From contig JADJMG010000020.1 of assembly GCA_016709725.1 (NCBI GenBank), positions 9,381 through 73,380 of the forward strand: 64,000 nucleotides of DNA, given 5' to 3'. A program made the translations under genes and the position numbers. Below, piece after piece: positions 51,542-59,943 of this stretch. This DNA is from Bacteroidota bacterium. GTDB taxonomy: Bacteria > Bacteroidota > Bacteroidia > AKYH767-A > OLB10. How positions within the stretch are numbered: the stretch's first letter is position 1; the number at the start of each line of letters is the position of its first letter. The notes under the pieces were generated by a model, which was not told the DNA's origin, searched no databases, and saw nothing but the letters and a program-made list of their open reading frames with translations.

Positions 51542-52295
51542 ATGAAGAAATCTATACTCCTAATCAGTTTTATTGTTTTGAGTGCTTTCCAAATCCATGC
51601 TCAATGCGTACCCAATACTGGCAATACAACTCCTGGAATTACTCCTGATAGTGCAACCGGTTTATCGGCCGGTACGGTGGGTGTAATCTATAGTCAAGTG
51701 CTTCAAATTTTTGTTCCTGCTACTACTCCTGTGGAAATATTACCGGGTGTAGTGGTAAATGTTCCTGTAGTATCTGTTGAGCTTAATTCGTTAACGGGCT
51801 TGCCTCCTGGATTAACGTACGCTTGTAATCCTGCCAACTGTTTATTCCCAGGGAATAGCAATGGTTGCGCCGACATTAGCGGAACACCAACGGTTGCTGG
51901 AAACTATACATTAACTGCTGTTATTACTTCGATCGGTACTGTGTTTGGCCAGCCCACTACACAAGTTGATACATTAAGTTACTATGTAATTGATGTGACA
52001 GGTTCTGTTTCTTCCATCTATGAAAGTACAGGATTAGGATTTTTCATGAATCAAAATTCACCCAATCCATGCGCGGGTTTACCGACATTCGTTACGTAGT
52101 TCCTAGTCGTGGTGAAGTTGATTTTCGCTTATTCAATCTCATCGGAAAAGAAGTGTACAGAAGTTTATTAACTCCTGATCAAGGTGAAAACGAACTTCGT
52201 TTCGATACTCGTGATTTAGCTCCTGGGTGTACATGTATTCCATGACTTTCAATGGTGAAACCTTAACCAAGCGTCTCGTTATTTCTCGAAAGTAA
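51542..52295 (+). CDS. T9SS type A secreted protein with Ig-like domain (frameshifts)
   Basis: About 250 residues when joined. The signal peptide starts at MKKSILLISF (ATG 51542; a TTG 15 bases upstream is rejected). A putative Ig-like domain follows (GLPPGLTYACNPANC, ISGTPTVAGNYTLTAV), then a T9SS type A sorting domain: FFMNQNSPNPCAGL, VDFRLFNLIGKEVY, LAPG-VYMYSMTFNG. Losses near 52080 and 52228 break the sorting domain into three frames. It ends two bases before rnz, so it is co-transcribed with it, apparently inserted between the STAS and rnz genes. Confidence 0.78.
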
Positions 52296-52297
52296 GA

Positions 52298-53212
52298 ATG
52301 GGGTTTGAACTCACCATACTCGGGAGCAGTTCAGCTACTCCCATTTACGATCGTCACCCAACTTCCCAACTTCTTGTATTTCGCGATCGACATTTTTTAA
52401 TCGATTGTGGTGAAGGTACGCAGATGCAAATGCTGAAGTACAAGATCCGTTATCATCGCATCAGTCATATCTTCATTAGTCATTTACACGGCGATCATTA
52501 TTTGGGGTTGATTGGCTTGTTGTCCACCTATCATTTACAAGGCCGCTCCACCGACTTACATCTTTTTGGTCAGCAAGATTTGATGGACATCATTGAAATG
52601 CATCTGCGAGCCTCGCAAACGATTTTAAGATACAATCTCATCTTTCATCATATCCGACATTACGCTCCTGAAATACTTTTTGAAGACGACGAAATTTATG
52701 TGCGTTCCATCGTATTAAATCACCGCATCCCCTGCACTGGTTTCGTATTCGGCGAAAAACCTCGGCCGCGTCGATTGAAAGTAGATAAACTCCAAGAGCA
52801 TAACATCCCTTTCACCCAATACACGCGCATTAAGTCGGGCGATGATTTTGTGGATTCCGAAGGCAACGTCATTTCCAATCTCGAATTAACCGAAGATCCA
52901 CAACCCAGCCGAACCTATGCCTTTTGTTCCGACACCTTATACAATCCCGAGTTAGCGGAAGACATCAAAAACGTCGACTTACTTTACCACGAAGCAACGT
53001 TCCTTCACGAGATGCAAGAGCGAGCAGTAGCCACTTTTCATTCCACCGCCAAAGAAGCAGCTATGGTGGCCAAAGAAGCGAATGCAGGCAAGCTTGTCAT
53101 CGGACATTTCTCGGCACGCTACAAAGACATCGAACCATTGCTTGATGAAGCAAAAACCGTTTTTGAAAATACGGAGTTGGCAATAGAGGGTGAAGTCTTT
53201 AAGATTGATTGA
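52298..53212 (+). CDS. rnz: Ribonuclease Z
   Basis: A metallo-beta-lactamase-fold endonuclease that trims tRNA 3' ends. Length 304, normal for the short bacterial form. FELTILGSSSATP opens the fold; SHLHGDHYLGLIGLL holds HxHxDH; FCSDTLYNPELAED supplies the bridging Asp; FHSTAKEAA and GHFSARYKD hold the later metal His residues. Intact and two bases downstream of the secreted protein gene. Confidence 0.95.
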   Translation: MGFELTILGSSSATPIYDRHPTSQLLVFRDRHFLIDCGEGTQMQMLKYKIRYHRISHIFISHLHGDHYLGLIGLLSTYHLQGRSTDLHLFGQQDLMDIIEMHLRASQTILRYNLIFHHIRHYAPEILFEDDEIYVRSIVLNHRIPCTGFVFGEKPRPRRLKVDKLQEHNIPFTQYTRIKSGDDFVDSEGNVISNLELTEDPQPSRTYAFCSDTLYNPELAEDIKNVDLLYHEATFLHEMQERAVATFHSTAKEAAMVAKEANAGKLVIGHFSARYKDIEPLLDEAKTVFENTELAIEGEVFKID

Positions 53213-53219
53213 TTTCACT

Positions 53220-53445
53220 TCGTATATAAATCGTAAGACGCGAAATACGAATGAACACGAAATGCGAAATAACTGCGAAATAGTTTTGTGGAGGTTTTGA
53301 AATTTATCTAGTTTAATGAATATCGTTTAAACGCAGCGGAAGCAGCGGTTTCGCAACGGTCGCGAGGTCTAATTAATTTTTTTCGGAGTCAAAATTAATT
53401 AGTGAAGAAAAAAAATCTAGCAGCTAGAAGCCAGAAGCTAGCAGC
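53220..53445. repeat. Dispersed composite intergenic repeat, copy 3
   Basis: The block order of the copy at 32935-33200 recurs: GACGCGAAATACGAATGAAC, TTTTGTGGAGGTTTTGAAAT, GTTTAAACGCAGCGGAAGC, GCAACGGTCGCGAGG, and a tail GCAGCTAGAAGCCAGAAGC. It lies between rnz and the NTF2-like lipoprotein gene. Confidence 0.8.
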
Positions 53446-53491
53446 TTTTCCTATCTTTCCTAAAATTTAATCTAACCTAAACCTATTAATC

Positions 53492-54007
53492 ATGAAAATG
53501 AACTCACTTCTCAACACGGCCTTTGCGTCTGTAGTTTTATTGTTTGCAGCTTGTTCAAATCCTGCTCCCGCTCCTAAAGCGGTTGATATGGATGCTGCTA
53601 AAACTGAAATTCAAGCCATGGAAGACGCTTACTCAGCCGCTGAAGCTGCAAAAGATGCCGACGCAGTTGCAGCCTATTATAGCGCTGACGCCGTTAGTTA
53701 CACGCGTAACAAAGAACCATTAGTAGGTAAGGAAGCAATCAAAAATTCCATCGCCGAAAGATTAGCGAAAGACACCACCGGAACTGTGAACGTTTATAAA
53801 GTGGTTGATCTTTATGCTGAAGGTGATTTAGCCGTAGAAATTGGCTCTTGGAATGAAAATACACCAGCAGGTGTTGAAGTGGAGCATGGGTACTACATGA
53901 GCATCTTCAAAAAAGTGGATGGAAAATATACTTGTATCCGTGATATGAATATAACGTCGAAACCATTGGCGGAGGTTGTGGTTGATTCGTTGAAGGAAAA
54001 AAAATAA
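53492..54007 (+). CDS. NTF2/SnoaL-like (DUF4440-type) lipoprotein
   Basis: A 171-residue lipoprotein: MKMNSLLNTAFASVVLLFAAC gives Cys21. An NTF2-like cone fold follows (a helix with MEDAYSAAEAAKDADAVAAY, then YSADAVSYTRNKEPLVGKEA, and strands GDLAVEIGSW, GYYMSIFKKVDGKYTCIRDM). Families of this type are varied: binding proteins, isomerases or unknown. An Ala/Pro-rich linker after the Cys is typical for surface display. Intact; no operon partner. Confidence 0.78.
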   Translation: MKMNSLLNTAFASVVLLFAACSNPAPAPKAVDMDAAKTEIQAMEDAYSAAEAAKDADAVAAYYSADAVSYTRNKEPLVGKEAIKNSIAERLAKDTTGTVNVYKVVDLYAEGDLAVEIGSWNENTPAGVEVEHGYYMSIFKKVDGKYTCIRDMNITSKPLAEVVVDSLKEKK

Positions 54008-54271
54008 TTAAGGGAAATCTTCTCGGTTTGAACGAGATGATGATTTAAACGCAGCGATCGCAACGGTAACGCAACGGTCGCTGCGTAATCATCAAAAACC
54101 TCTCCAGAATCAAAGCATCGCAAATTATCGAGAACAAATCCGCGAAAATCCTTTTAATCCGTTTTATCCGCGTTCAGATGATTGAACAATAAGTTTCGAA
54201 AAGTAAGCATAAGAAATCATAAAAAATCATAATAAATCAGCGGCCCATTAAGTATAGAAATGGCGACGAAT
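54008..54271. repeat. Intergenic repeat region, copy 4 (partial)
   Basis: It holds TTTAAACGCAGCGATCGC, GTAACGCAACGGTCGCTGCG and short AAATCATAA direct repeats. No gene is supported in this gap; short open frames here are low-complexity. Confidence 0.55.
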
Positions 54272-54302
54272 AAAAAATGGGCGATAAATAATTTACCGCC
54301 CA
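54272..54302 (-). terminator. Intrinsic terminator after the 54329-55291 gene
   Basis: On the minus strand TGGGCGGTAAA, a short loop, TTTATCGCCCA (near-perfect stem) is followed by six T. It lies 27 bases past the gene stop. Confidence 0.75.
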
Positions 54303-54328
54303 GGATTCTAATCAATATCTGCTAGAAA

Positions 54329-55291
54329 TTAGAAGCGAAAATTTTCTGGCTCCCCTAAAATTCCTCTCCCTTCTAATATTTGTCTCTTTGCGTTTTCGCA
54401 AATTTGGTAGGCGTACTCTTCGCGCTTCTTGTCGATTAAGCTTTGTTGGAAATTAATGCTGTTCTCCATGCGAATAATATACTCCTGGTGTACCGCCGAC
54501 ATCAAATTCGCAATCTGTGAAAACTCGAATCGTTGTGCTGCTTCAATAATCGCTGCTTTCCAATCTTTATTCGATTTAATGCTAATGGCGCAGTTCGCTT
54601 GTCTCAATGTTTCCAAGGCCTCATCCAATTCCATATGCTCATCCAATTGCTGCTGGAAGCTTTCCACCGCCTTGCAATATTTCAAGAGCTTACGATCTTC
54701 GAATTGCTTTACGAAAGTTTCTACCGTATCTACATCGTAAATGCTGAGGTAGGGACGTGCATCGACTTGCTTCGCTTCCTTCGATTTTTTCATCTTGTCT
54801 AACTGACGCTGACGAGAAATAGAGCGGTAACGGTTTTCTTTGTCGCCACGTACATCTGGAAGATCTAATAACGTGGAGGTCGACATATGCTCATCATAGA
54901 AACGATACCAGGCTGGCATGTGTGAATCTTCCATATCATCGATAGAGGGAATATAATCCGCTTGATATTCGGCTTTGAAAGTTTCATAATCCTGCCAGTT
55001 ATCATAACTCAAATGAGTTCCTGCTTGACCTGAACGTAGAAAGCTGACATATAATTCCATCTCCGCCTTGCTCACCGGACTGATGTACGGACAATGTTGG
55101 ATGTTTGCCGAAAGCAAATGAAACTGTGAGCTATGCTCAACACCTTTCAATTTGATCAACTCCGCTCGCCACTGACATTGTAGATTGAACAATTTCTTTT
55201 GCTGAATAGCCCATAAGCCTTCCTCTGCAATCATTTTATGGCGAAAGGCCACTTGTTCCTCTTGGCTGATGTATTCTTGTCCACGAGTCAT
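54329..55291 (-). CDS. Uncharacterised 320-residue cytoplasmic protein
   Basis: No family recognised. The protein is highly charged and helical, without signal peptide or membrane segment. It opens MTRGQEYISQEEQVAF, has an aromatic segment (PAWYRFYDEHM, about residues 125-135), a basic stretch (RSISRQRQLDKMKK), and a long coiled region near the C-terminus (IIRMENSINFQQSLIDKKRE). The ATG overlaps the stop of a small upstream gene by ATGA, so they are translationally coupled. It ends at an intrinsic terminator. A structural or nucleic-acid-associated role is possible but unsupported. Confidence 0.7.
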   Translation of the reverse strand: MTRGQEYISQEEQVAFRHKMIAEEGLWAIQQKKLFNLQCQWRAELIKLKGVEHSSQFHLLSANIQHCPYISPVSKAEMELYVSFLRSGQAGTHLSYDNWQDYETFKAEYQADYIPSIDDMEDSHMPAWYRFYDEHMSTSTLLDLPDVRGDKENRYRSISRQRQLDKMKKSKEAKQVDARPYLSIYDVDTVETFVKQFEDRKLLKYCKAVESFQQQLDEHMELDEALETLRQANCAISIKSNKDWKAAIIEAAQRFEFSQIANLMSAVHQEYIIRMENSINFQQSLIDKKREEYAYQICENAKRQILEGRGILGEPENFRF

Positions 55292-55483
55292 ATAAAAGCT
55301 TTGCGACGAGCATAATTTCGGATGAAACTCTCCACGCTGGCCTGATTATAATTATTGAAAAACTCCTGGTAAACAGGGTTCGACTTCAACTCTTCTTCGG
55401 TTTTGTTGGCGGATGATCTCCACCTTAATTTCTTCTTCAAATTTCTCCTGAATGTGAGGAGGCATTGTTGGTATCTGCTTCAT
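55288..55483 (-). CDS. Small uncharacterised protein coupled to the next gene (one frameshift)
   Basis: About 64 residues from the ATG at 55483: MKQIPTMPPHIQEKFEEEI, then after an apparent extra C near 55408 KTEEELKSNPVYQEFFNNY and a tail SFIRNYARRKAFI, with its TGA overlapping the next gene's ATG. The frame is conserved in composition across the break and the ATGA junction makes it a likely real gene, missed by simple frame calling. Charged, helical, no signal peptide. Function unknown. Confidence 0.55.
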
Positions 55484-55805
55484 GTTATTAATTACAATTG
55501 GGTTTTTAACCCCAGAAAGCGACTTCAGGTTTTGAATATTTTGAGCAAAACATTACAAAATCCCTAAAAATTGGGACCAAATTTGACTTAAATCATGCCT
55601 TTTTCTGGCTTCGCATGCTTTCTTATGCTAATTTTAAACCATCAATACAGCTTGCCTTAAGTTTATTGATTGAATTAACCCTGGCCATTGTGTTTAATGC
55701 CAGCCCTAAGGGAAGATTATATGCTTTATATAATAAAGGTTAATACTATTTTTTAAAAGGATCCTTTTTCCAAGTTCTTATCCGTGGTATCAAATTCTTC
55801 AATAT
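55484..55805. other. Divergent intergenic region upstream of EF-G2
   Basis: This 322-base gap between divergent genes shows only a tiny GGGTTTTTAACCC hairpin-like stretch near 55500. No TAnnTTTG box was found at a convincing position for either gene. Confidence 0.35.
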
Positions 55806-57941
55806 ATGAAAACCTACGACGAAAAACACATCAAAAACGTAGCCCTGATTGGCGCTGCGAAAAGCGGCAAAACCACCCTTGCCGAAACCATGTTATTTGA
55901 GGCTGGTATTATTTCACGAAGAGGAACGGTAGAAGAGAAGAATACGCTCTCCGACTATCACGAGATTGAGCATACCCGCGGAAGCTCGGTGTATGCGACC
56001 CCACTACATACGGAATGGAAAGATTATAAGATTAATGTGATCGACACGCCTGGACTCGATGATTTTATAGGCGAAGTCATTTCTTCTATCCGAGTTTGCG
56101 ACACTGCCGTTATTTTATTGAATGCACAAAACGGAGTGGAGATCGGCACTGAAATTATTTTTGATTACGTCGATAAATATCAGCGACCCACCATCATTGC
56201 CATCAATCAACTGGATCATGAAAAAGCTAATTTTCAAAATACATTAGAACAAGCTAAAAACTTTTTTGGTCCTGCAGTAACGGTGATGCAATATCCAATT
56301 GCCGTTGGACCTGGTTTCAATGCCATCATTGATTTGTTGAAGATGACCATGTATAAATTCCCCAAGACAGGAGGGAAGCCCGAGAAATTACCGATTCCAG
56401 ATTCGGAGTTAGAAAATGCAAATAAATTGCACAACGAACTCGTTGAAAAAGCCGCGGAGAACGATGAGAAGTTGATGGAACTGTATTTTGAAAAAGGCAA
56501 TTTAGATGAGGACGAGTTGCGCGATGGCATTAAAAAAGGAATGATGAATCATCAGGTGTTTCCTGTATTTTGTTTGTCGGCGAAGAACGATATGGGCAGT
56601 GGCCGTTTGATGGGTTTCATTGATAATGTAGCGCCATCGGCCGTGGATATGCCTGCTGAAGTATTGGAAGATGGATCGGAAGTAAAATGTGATCCCAAAG
56701 CACCTACCAGACTCTTTGTTTTCAAAACGCTTGTAGAACCCCATCTTGGAAAATTGTCCCTCTTCAAAGTAATGTCGGGAGAAGTGGTGCAAGGCAACGA
56801 TTTTCAGAATGAAAAAACCGATACCACCGAGCGCATCGGACAACTTTTCATTTTAGATGGAAAAAACAGAATTCAAGTTGATCGACTCAAAGCCGGCGAT
56901 ATCGGAGCAACCTTAAAACTAAAAAACACCAATACCTCCGACACCTTAAATGCGAAAGGAGCAAAGGGCAATATCGATGAAATTCATTTCCCCGAACCCA
57001 AGTTGCGTACGGCTATTGTTATCAAAAATAAAAACGACGACGAAAAATTAATGCTGGCCTTGCATGATATTCACGCCGAAGACCAAACCATCCGTTACCG
57101 TTACGACAAAGAAATTCGACAATTGATTTTATCTACACAGGGCGATTTGCACATGAACATTGTAAAGTGGAGGTTGCAGCATCTGCATAAAATGGAAATT
57201 GATTTTGAGGCTCCGCGCATTCCCTATCGAGAAACCATTCAGAAGCCCGCTGAGGCCAACTACAAACACAAGAAACAATCGGGAGGCTCTGGACAATTTG
57301 GTGAAGTGTACATGCGCATAGAGCCGTATTTTGAAGGACTTCCCAATCCCAAAGACCTCAATGTAAAAAATACCGAGGTGCATGATTTACCCTGGGGTGG
57401 AAAGTTGGTATTTCTCAATTGCATTAGTGGCGGGGTGATCGACAATCGTTTTATGCCGAGCATCATCAAGGGCATCATGGAAAAAATGTTGGAGGGTCCA
57501 CTCACGGGATCGTATGTACGCGATGTGCGTGTGGCGGTGTATGATGGCAAGATGCATGCAGTAGATTCCAACGACATCAGTTTCAAAATTGCGGGCATGA
57601 TGGCCTTCAAAGAAGCTTTCCACGCAGCGCAACCACAATTATTAGAACCCATTTACGAAGTAGAAACCGAAGCACCCGAGCATGTGATGGGCGATGTCAT
57701 GAGCGAGCTCCAAACGCGACGTTCCGTGATCATGGGCATGGATTCGCGCGGTGGCTACCAAATCATCAAAGCACGCACACCACTCGCCGAACTCGACAAA
57801 TTCAACGCAGCACTACGCAGCATCACCCAAGGTCGCGCAAAAGTAAAATCAATTTTCGCAGAATACGCTCCCGTCCCCAATGAGATTCAGAAAAAACTAA
57901 CGGAGGATTATCGGAAGATTGAGGCGGACAATCATCATTAA
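55806..57941 (+). CDS. EF-G2-type elongation factor G paralogue with altered catalytic site
   Basis: A 711-residue EF-G-like GTPase with the five-domain layout. G1 is IGAAKSGKTTL, G3 is IDTPGLDDFIGEV, where the normal DTPGHVDF catalytic His is Leu, and G4 is NQLDHE instead of NKMD. Domain IV and V motifs (YRETIQKPAEANYKHKKQSGG, LEPIYEVETEAPEHVMGDV) are intact. Such EF-G2 proteins occur as second copies in Bacteroidota; the Bacteroides homologue has been described as lacking GTPase activity and supporting translocation under starvation. The same is inferred here. Not co-transcribed with clear partners. Confidence 0.88.
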   Translation: MKTYDEKHIKNVALIGAAKSGKTTLAETMLFEAGIISRRGTVEEKNTLSDYHEIEHTRGSSVYATPLHTEWKDYKINVIDTPGLDDFIGEVISSIRVCDTAVILLNAQNGVEIGTEIIFDYVDKYQRPTIIAINQLDHEKANFQNTLEQAKNFFGPAVTVMQYPIAVGPGFNAIIDLLKMTMYKFPKTGGKPEKLPIPDSELENANKLHNELVEKAAENDEKLMELYFEKGNLDEDELRDGIKKGMMNHQVFPVFCLSAKNDMGSGRLMGFIDNVAPSAVDMPAEVLEDGSEVKCDPKAPTRLFVFKTLVEPHLGKLSLFKVMSGEVVQGNDFQNEKTDTTERIGQLFILDGKNRIQVDRLKAGDIGATLKLKNTNTSDTLNAKGAKGNIDEIHFPEPKLRTAIVIKNKNDDEKLMLALHDIHAEDQTIRYRYDKEIRQLILSTQGDLHMNIVKWRLQHLHKMEIDFEAPRIPYRETIQKPAEANYKHKKQSGGSGQFGEVYMRIEPYFEGLPNPKDLNVKNTEVHDLPWGGKLVFLNCISGGVIDNRFMPSIIKGIMEKMLEGPLTGSYVRDVRVAVYDGKMHAVDSNDISFKIAGMMAFKEAFHAAQPQLLEPIYEVETEAPEHVMGDVMSELQTRRSVIMGMDSRGGYQIIKARTPLAELDKFNAALRSITQGRAKVKSIFAEYAPVPNEIQKKLTEDYRKIEADNHH

Positions 57942-58443
57942 GGGTTGGTGTATACGGAGGATGATTTAATTGTGGCCGTTTCGGATATAGTTATTTGCAA
58001 TAGTAAAATTCCAACTAAAGAAGAAGTATTACATTCATTTTAGCTTAATTTAACGCTCTGCGATGCTAAAATTGGTTTATTTATTAACTATCAGTAATAT
58101 TTATTTGGAAGTGTCATACTTGTACATTTGTGCCAGATTAGTTCTTTGAAAATTTGATTTGATGTCTAAACTTCTAAGTGGAGTTCCATTGACTGTCCGA
58201 TATAGGCAAACCTTAACAGGTAAACTAACAGCAACAAATCTCCTTTAACTGTATCAATACATACAAATAGGTTAGATTTATTAAGTTGTTATTAAGCTAT
58301 TAATTCTAATATGCAGGAATTTTAAGAAGTGTACGAGAACATTGTCTACGCACTTAGAAATTAGATACCTAAGCTATTCATCTTACCATTATTGCATTAT
58401 GCAGGACAATAATGGTGTTGTCTTAAAAAAAACAATTTAAAGG
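57942..58443. other. Long intergenic region upstream of the accessory island
   Basis: No coding frame is credible in these 502 bases. AT-rich with two hairpins at the right end (58318-58362 and 58385-58416). It marks the switch from the core gene EF-G2 to the island and could carry an island boundary or a structured RNA. Confidence 0.45.
58318..58416 (+). ncRNA. Candidate structured RNA (two adjacent hairpins)
   Basis: An imperfect long hairpin pairs 58318-58331 with 58351-58362 (AATTTTAAGAAGTG with CACTTAGAAATT), followed by a perfect 10-bp stem ACCATTATTG/CAATAATGGT with a 12-base loop at 58385-58416. It lies upstream of an XRE-RT operon, where HTH-associated retrons often carry their msr-msd RNA. 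I cannot identify the branching G or the a1/a2 arms, so this is only a candidate. Confidence 0.25.
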
Positions 58444-58668
58444 ATGAGTAGATTAAAACAAAATCAAATCATTGATAATGCTATACAGTGTATTGCATCT
58501 ATCACAAAGAGCCAGTGTTCTCTTTCGGAGCAAGACTTAAACGTCATGAACGAAGCATTAGAACGACTTCATTTCTTGAGAAGAAAAAAAGGTAGAACGA
58601 ACAAGCAAATTCAAGATGAAATTGCAAAATTCGTTGAGCTATTAGTAAAATTCTTCACACAAGATTAA
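58444..58668 (+). CDS. Small helical protein, unknown, upstream of the RT operon
   Basis: A 74-residue charged protein, no signal peptide. It is predicted to be almost all helix (NAIQCIASITKSQCSLSEQ, DLNVMNEALERLHFLRRKKG, then a basic stretch RTNKQIQDEIAKFVEL). I recognise no family. It is on the same strand as and 67 bases upstream of the XRE gene, following a two-hairpin region. It may belong to the cassette. The open frame is intact, unlike its downstream neighbours. Confidence 0.5.
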   Translation: MSRLKQNQIIDNAIQCIASITKSQCSLSEQDLNVMNEALERLHFLRRKKGRTNKQIQDEIAKFVELLVKFFTQD

Positions 58669-58735
58669 AAATGACGTTTCAAAGATGACCGTGTAAAAAT
58701 CCGAACACTTCTTAAATTTTTTCAATTTCAAAATT

Positions 58736-59027
58736 ATGGACTTAGGAAACCAAATAAAAATTATCAGAAAGCAAAAAGGGCTAACTCAAGGAGAGTTTGC
58801 TCTTTTAAATTGGTATTACTCAAACATATCTTTCACAAATTGAAGGTAACTTAAAAGAACCTAATTTTTCTAAATTAAAGGCAATTAGTGACGGTTTAGG
58901 TGTTCCACTGCCAATATTGTTTTTTTTATCAATGACGGAAGAAGATGTTAAGCCTAATAAAAGAAATGCTTTTAAAATTGTCAGTCCATCTGTAAACTCG
59001 TTAGTTAATGAATTCTTTGCAATCTAA
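58736..59027 (+). CDS. XRE-family HTH regulator (one frameshift)
   Basis: About 97 residues when joined. NQIKIIRKQKGLTQGEFA and then GITQTYLSQIEGNLKEPNFS form a Cro/C1-type helix-turn-helix with the family's SQIE and P-x-x-S-x-L-x-x-I motifs, followed by LKAISDGLGVPLPILFFLS and a C-terminal tail. One extra base in TTTTAAATTGG near 58812 splits the HTH. It stops two bases before the RT start, so regulator and RT share a transcript. XRE proteins partner RTs in HTH-type retrons and also serve as antitoxins or repressors of mobile loci. Confidence 0.78.
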
Positions 59028-59029
59028 GA

Positions 59030-59943
59030 ATGAGTTATTTAAAAAGAAAGAATTCAGTAAGCTCTGTTTTATACTGGGATTTAAGAGAGGTGAAATCAGA
59101 AAGCTTTTAAAGCATTGACAATAATTATTATGAATGGTCAGAAGTTAAGACAGATAAACAAAACAACCCTAAAACTTATCTGGACGGAACAGTTAAAAAA
59201 AGGACTTTTAGAAATCCTTCTGTCCTCTTAAAACTTGTTCAAAAAAGAATTAAAATAAACATCATTGACAAAGTAGAACTTCCAAACAATGTTCACGGTG
59301 GTGTTAAAAAAAGAAGCAATATTACAAATGCAAAACCCCACCAAGGGAACAAATATCTTTTTGAAACTGATTTACAAGAGTTTTATCCAAACATAAATAA
59401 AAAGTAGTATATCAAACATTCTTAGAGCTTGGTTATTCTTCTCTTTTGCCTACTGGCTACTAAACTGACCACAAAAGAAAATCAATTACCACAAGGCAGT
59501 CCAGCGAGTATGGAGTATCAAATTTGGTGTTTATGAAAACTGATATTAAACTCAATCAGTTTTGTAAGGCAAACACAATAACTTTTACAAGGTATGTTGA
59601 TGACTTAACATTTTCATCACAACAAGACTTTGGGGATAAAATTCAAGAAATATTAAATATTGCAATCAATGACAATTTTAAGATAAGTTGAAGAAAAACC
59701 GTTTATGATAGTAGACAGACAATTACGGAATTCAACCATTTTTGAATAAAATTGATGCCCCACAACATTTGATAGAAAGTAAAAATTGAAATTGAAACTA
59801 ATGCAGAGAAAACCATACACGATATATATAGAAAGAATATTTTAAAAACTAATAACAGAAAAAAGAATTTAGCGCATAATTACTTCTTCAAGAAGTTGGC
59901 AGTTGAGAGTTTAGTCAGCATGTTTAAGACAACGACAAAATGA
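59030..59943 (+). pseudogene. Retron-type reverse transcriptase, disrupted
   Basis: A roughly 300-residue RT read in three frames. It starts ATG 59030 (MSYLKRKNSV). Motifs in order: HGGVKKRSNITNAKPH with NAxxH at 59327-59341, a specific mark of retron RTs; the first catalytic strand FETDLQEFYPNI; LPQGSPAS at 59486-59509; the catalytic YVDD in TRYVDDLTFSS at 59593-59604; and an ITG motif (KTVYDSRQTITG) after one shift. Breaks: in-frame TAA at 59108-59110, shifts near 59400, 59455 and 59525, a TGA at 59689-59691, and shifts near 59730 and 59787. The stop (TGA 59941) overlaps the nuclease ATG. Possibly decayed, possibly error-dense sequence; core motifs survive. Confidence 0.85.
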
